A stretch of DNA of 6,357 nt from JAFGLP01 sp050014895 (GTDB taxonomy: Bacteria; Chloroflexota; Dehalococcoidia; GIF9; UBA5629). Below, in pieces: positions 5,736 to 6,357 of the stretch (position 1 is its first letter; every line of letters begins with the position of its first letter). A model generated the notes under the pieces. The model did no database searches and was not told the DNA's origin. It saw only the letters and a program-made list of their open reading frames with translations. The stretch is from positions 1 through 6,357 of the forward strand of contig JBEKCL010000198.1 of assembly GCA_050014895.1 (NCBI GenBank). Direction: 5' to 3'. Position numbers and translations under genes: made by a program.

Positions 5736-6357
5736 TTATAAGGCCTTTGCCGCATCCATCTTCAAAATGTAAACTCTCGCTATCTTTAAAGCAGCCTCAA
5801 CAACCGCCGGCTCAATGTATTTGCTGACATCATTGGGCGTATGGTAGACAAAGCCTTTCTCATAATCCTTGATGTTGAAGCTCATAGCCGCCAGGTTGAT
5901 GGCTTCTATACCGGCCTCGCCGAATGCGGCGGCATCAGTGCTGCCGCCCCCTGGAGACATACGCGAGATCACTGCTTTATAGCCAAGCGACGCGGCAATA
6001 TCAACACACTGCTGTGCCATTTCGTGAGACAGCTTCACCGTAGAGTTCAAGTCACAGTCAAGGAAACCCAACTCTTTGAGTTGATAAAGCGTATCCATGT
6101 TGAACACGTAAGTCTTTGTTTTCAGCATCTCTTCCCGGTGCGCCCTCACATAAGCACGAGCGCCGCGCAGGCCCGCCTCCTCGGCGTCGAAGGAAGCCAG
6201 TATCAGGCGTGTGTGTTTCAAAGGGTTAGTCCCCCTACGTTTAGCTTCACCGAAAAGCCTGCCGGTCTCGGCAGTAATAGCCACGGCGATCATATTGTCC
6301 CCGGCACCGGGCACAACCTGTGAAGTGGTAAAGAAAAGGAAGGGGATTTCGAAAACC
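5736..6357 (-). CDS. M28-like zinc peptidase, C-terminal part
   Basis: The frame is open to the right edge, leaving 206 visible residues; the N-terminus, including any signal peptide, is outside the window. A GTG at 6312-6314 is only an internal valine codon, since the frame continues upstream as in-family sequence. Visible residues include PGAGDNM (16-22), whose Asp20 fits the bridging metal ligand. SFDAEEAGLRG (55-65) has Glu59 as the likely catalytic base and Glu60 as a zinc ligand. NMDTLY contains Asp88, and GGGSTDAAAF (136-145) and VYHTPND (170-176, His172) match the family's end. M28 enzymes are di-zinc aminopeptidases or carboxypeptidases, often exported. The His-x-Asp ligand segment normally about a dozen residues before the bridging Asp is not in the visible part. 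The gene is followed 23 bases later by the HAD hydrolase. Fold assignment is good; substrate and location are unknown. Confidence 0.82.
   Translation of the reverse strand, partial: VFEIPFLFFTTSQVVPGAGDNMIAVAITAETGRLFGEAKRRGTNPLKHTRLILASFDAEEAGLRGARAYVRAHREEMLKTKTYVFNMDTLYQLKELGFLDCDLNSTVKLSHEMAQQCVDIAASLGYKAVISRMSPGGGSTDAAAFGEAGIEAINLAAMSFNIKDYEKGFVYHTPNDVSKYIEPAVVEAALKIARVYILKMDAAKAL

Noticed and set aside
6312..6314. GTG as the start of the M28-like peptidase
   Set aside because: The frame continues upstream to the window edge with no stop, and a start here would remove the N-terminal half of the catalytic domain.

Overview
This is an ordinary bacterial chromosomal segment of moderate base composition (roughly half G+C by eye), packed with housekeeping and metabolic genes. 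I see no mobile element, CRISPR array, RNA gene or phage gene. The TypA sequence, the pairing of a class III CoA-transferase with his genes, and the small operons remind me of Chloroflexota (Dehalococcoidia-like anaerobes). That placement is an inference from impression only and has not been tested.

Layout: (1) 1-522, minus strand: the N-terminal 174 codons of dnaN (DNA polymerase III sliding clamp), running off the left edge. (2) 523-661: a divergent intergenic region with a strong-looking sigma70-type promoter facing each way. (3) 662-2913, plus strand: a CaiB/BaiF class III CoA-transferase, then hisA three bases later, then hisI, probably one transcript. (4) 2914-3028: a convergent gap with no convincing terminator. 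(5) 3029-4858, minus strand: typA (BipA ribosome-associated GTPase) with a TTG start. (6) 4859-4998: the typA leader, holding a small hairpin and a tentative promoter. (7) 4999-5712, minus strand: a HAD-superfamily hydrolase, also with a TTG start. (8) 5736-6357, minus strand: the C-terminal 206 residues of an M28-like zinc peptidase running off the right edge, 23 bases upstream of the HAD gene and probably cotranscribed with it.

Function: HisI and HisA catalyse consecutive steps of histidine synthesis (PRA-CH, then ProFAR isomerase). The usual next gene, hisF, is not between or beside them, so the his genes are dispersed in this genome or continue elsewhere. The CoA-transferase leads this transcript without an obvious metabolic link. 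DnaN and TypA are replication and translation housekeeping genes. The HAD hydrolase and the peptidase have no assignable substrate.

I did not find a new biological system here. The points most worth a second look are small: the ATAGTG repeats at the divergent promoters, the altered metal-ligand spacing in the M28-like peptidase, the his gene arrangement, and the two adjacent TTG-initiated genes.
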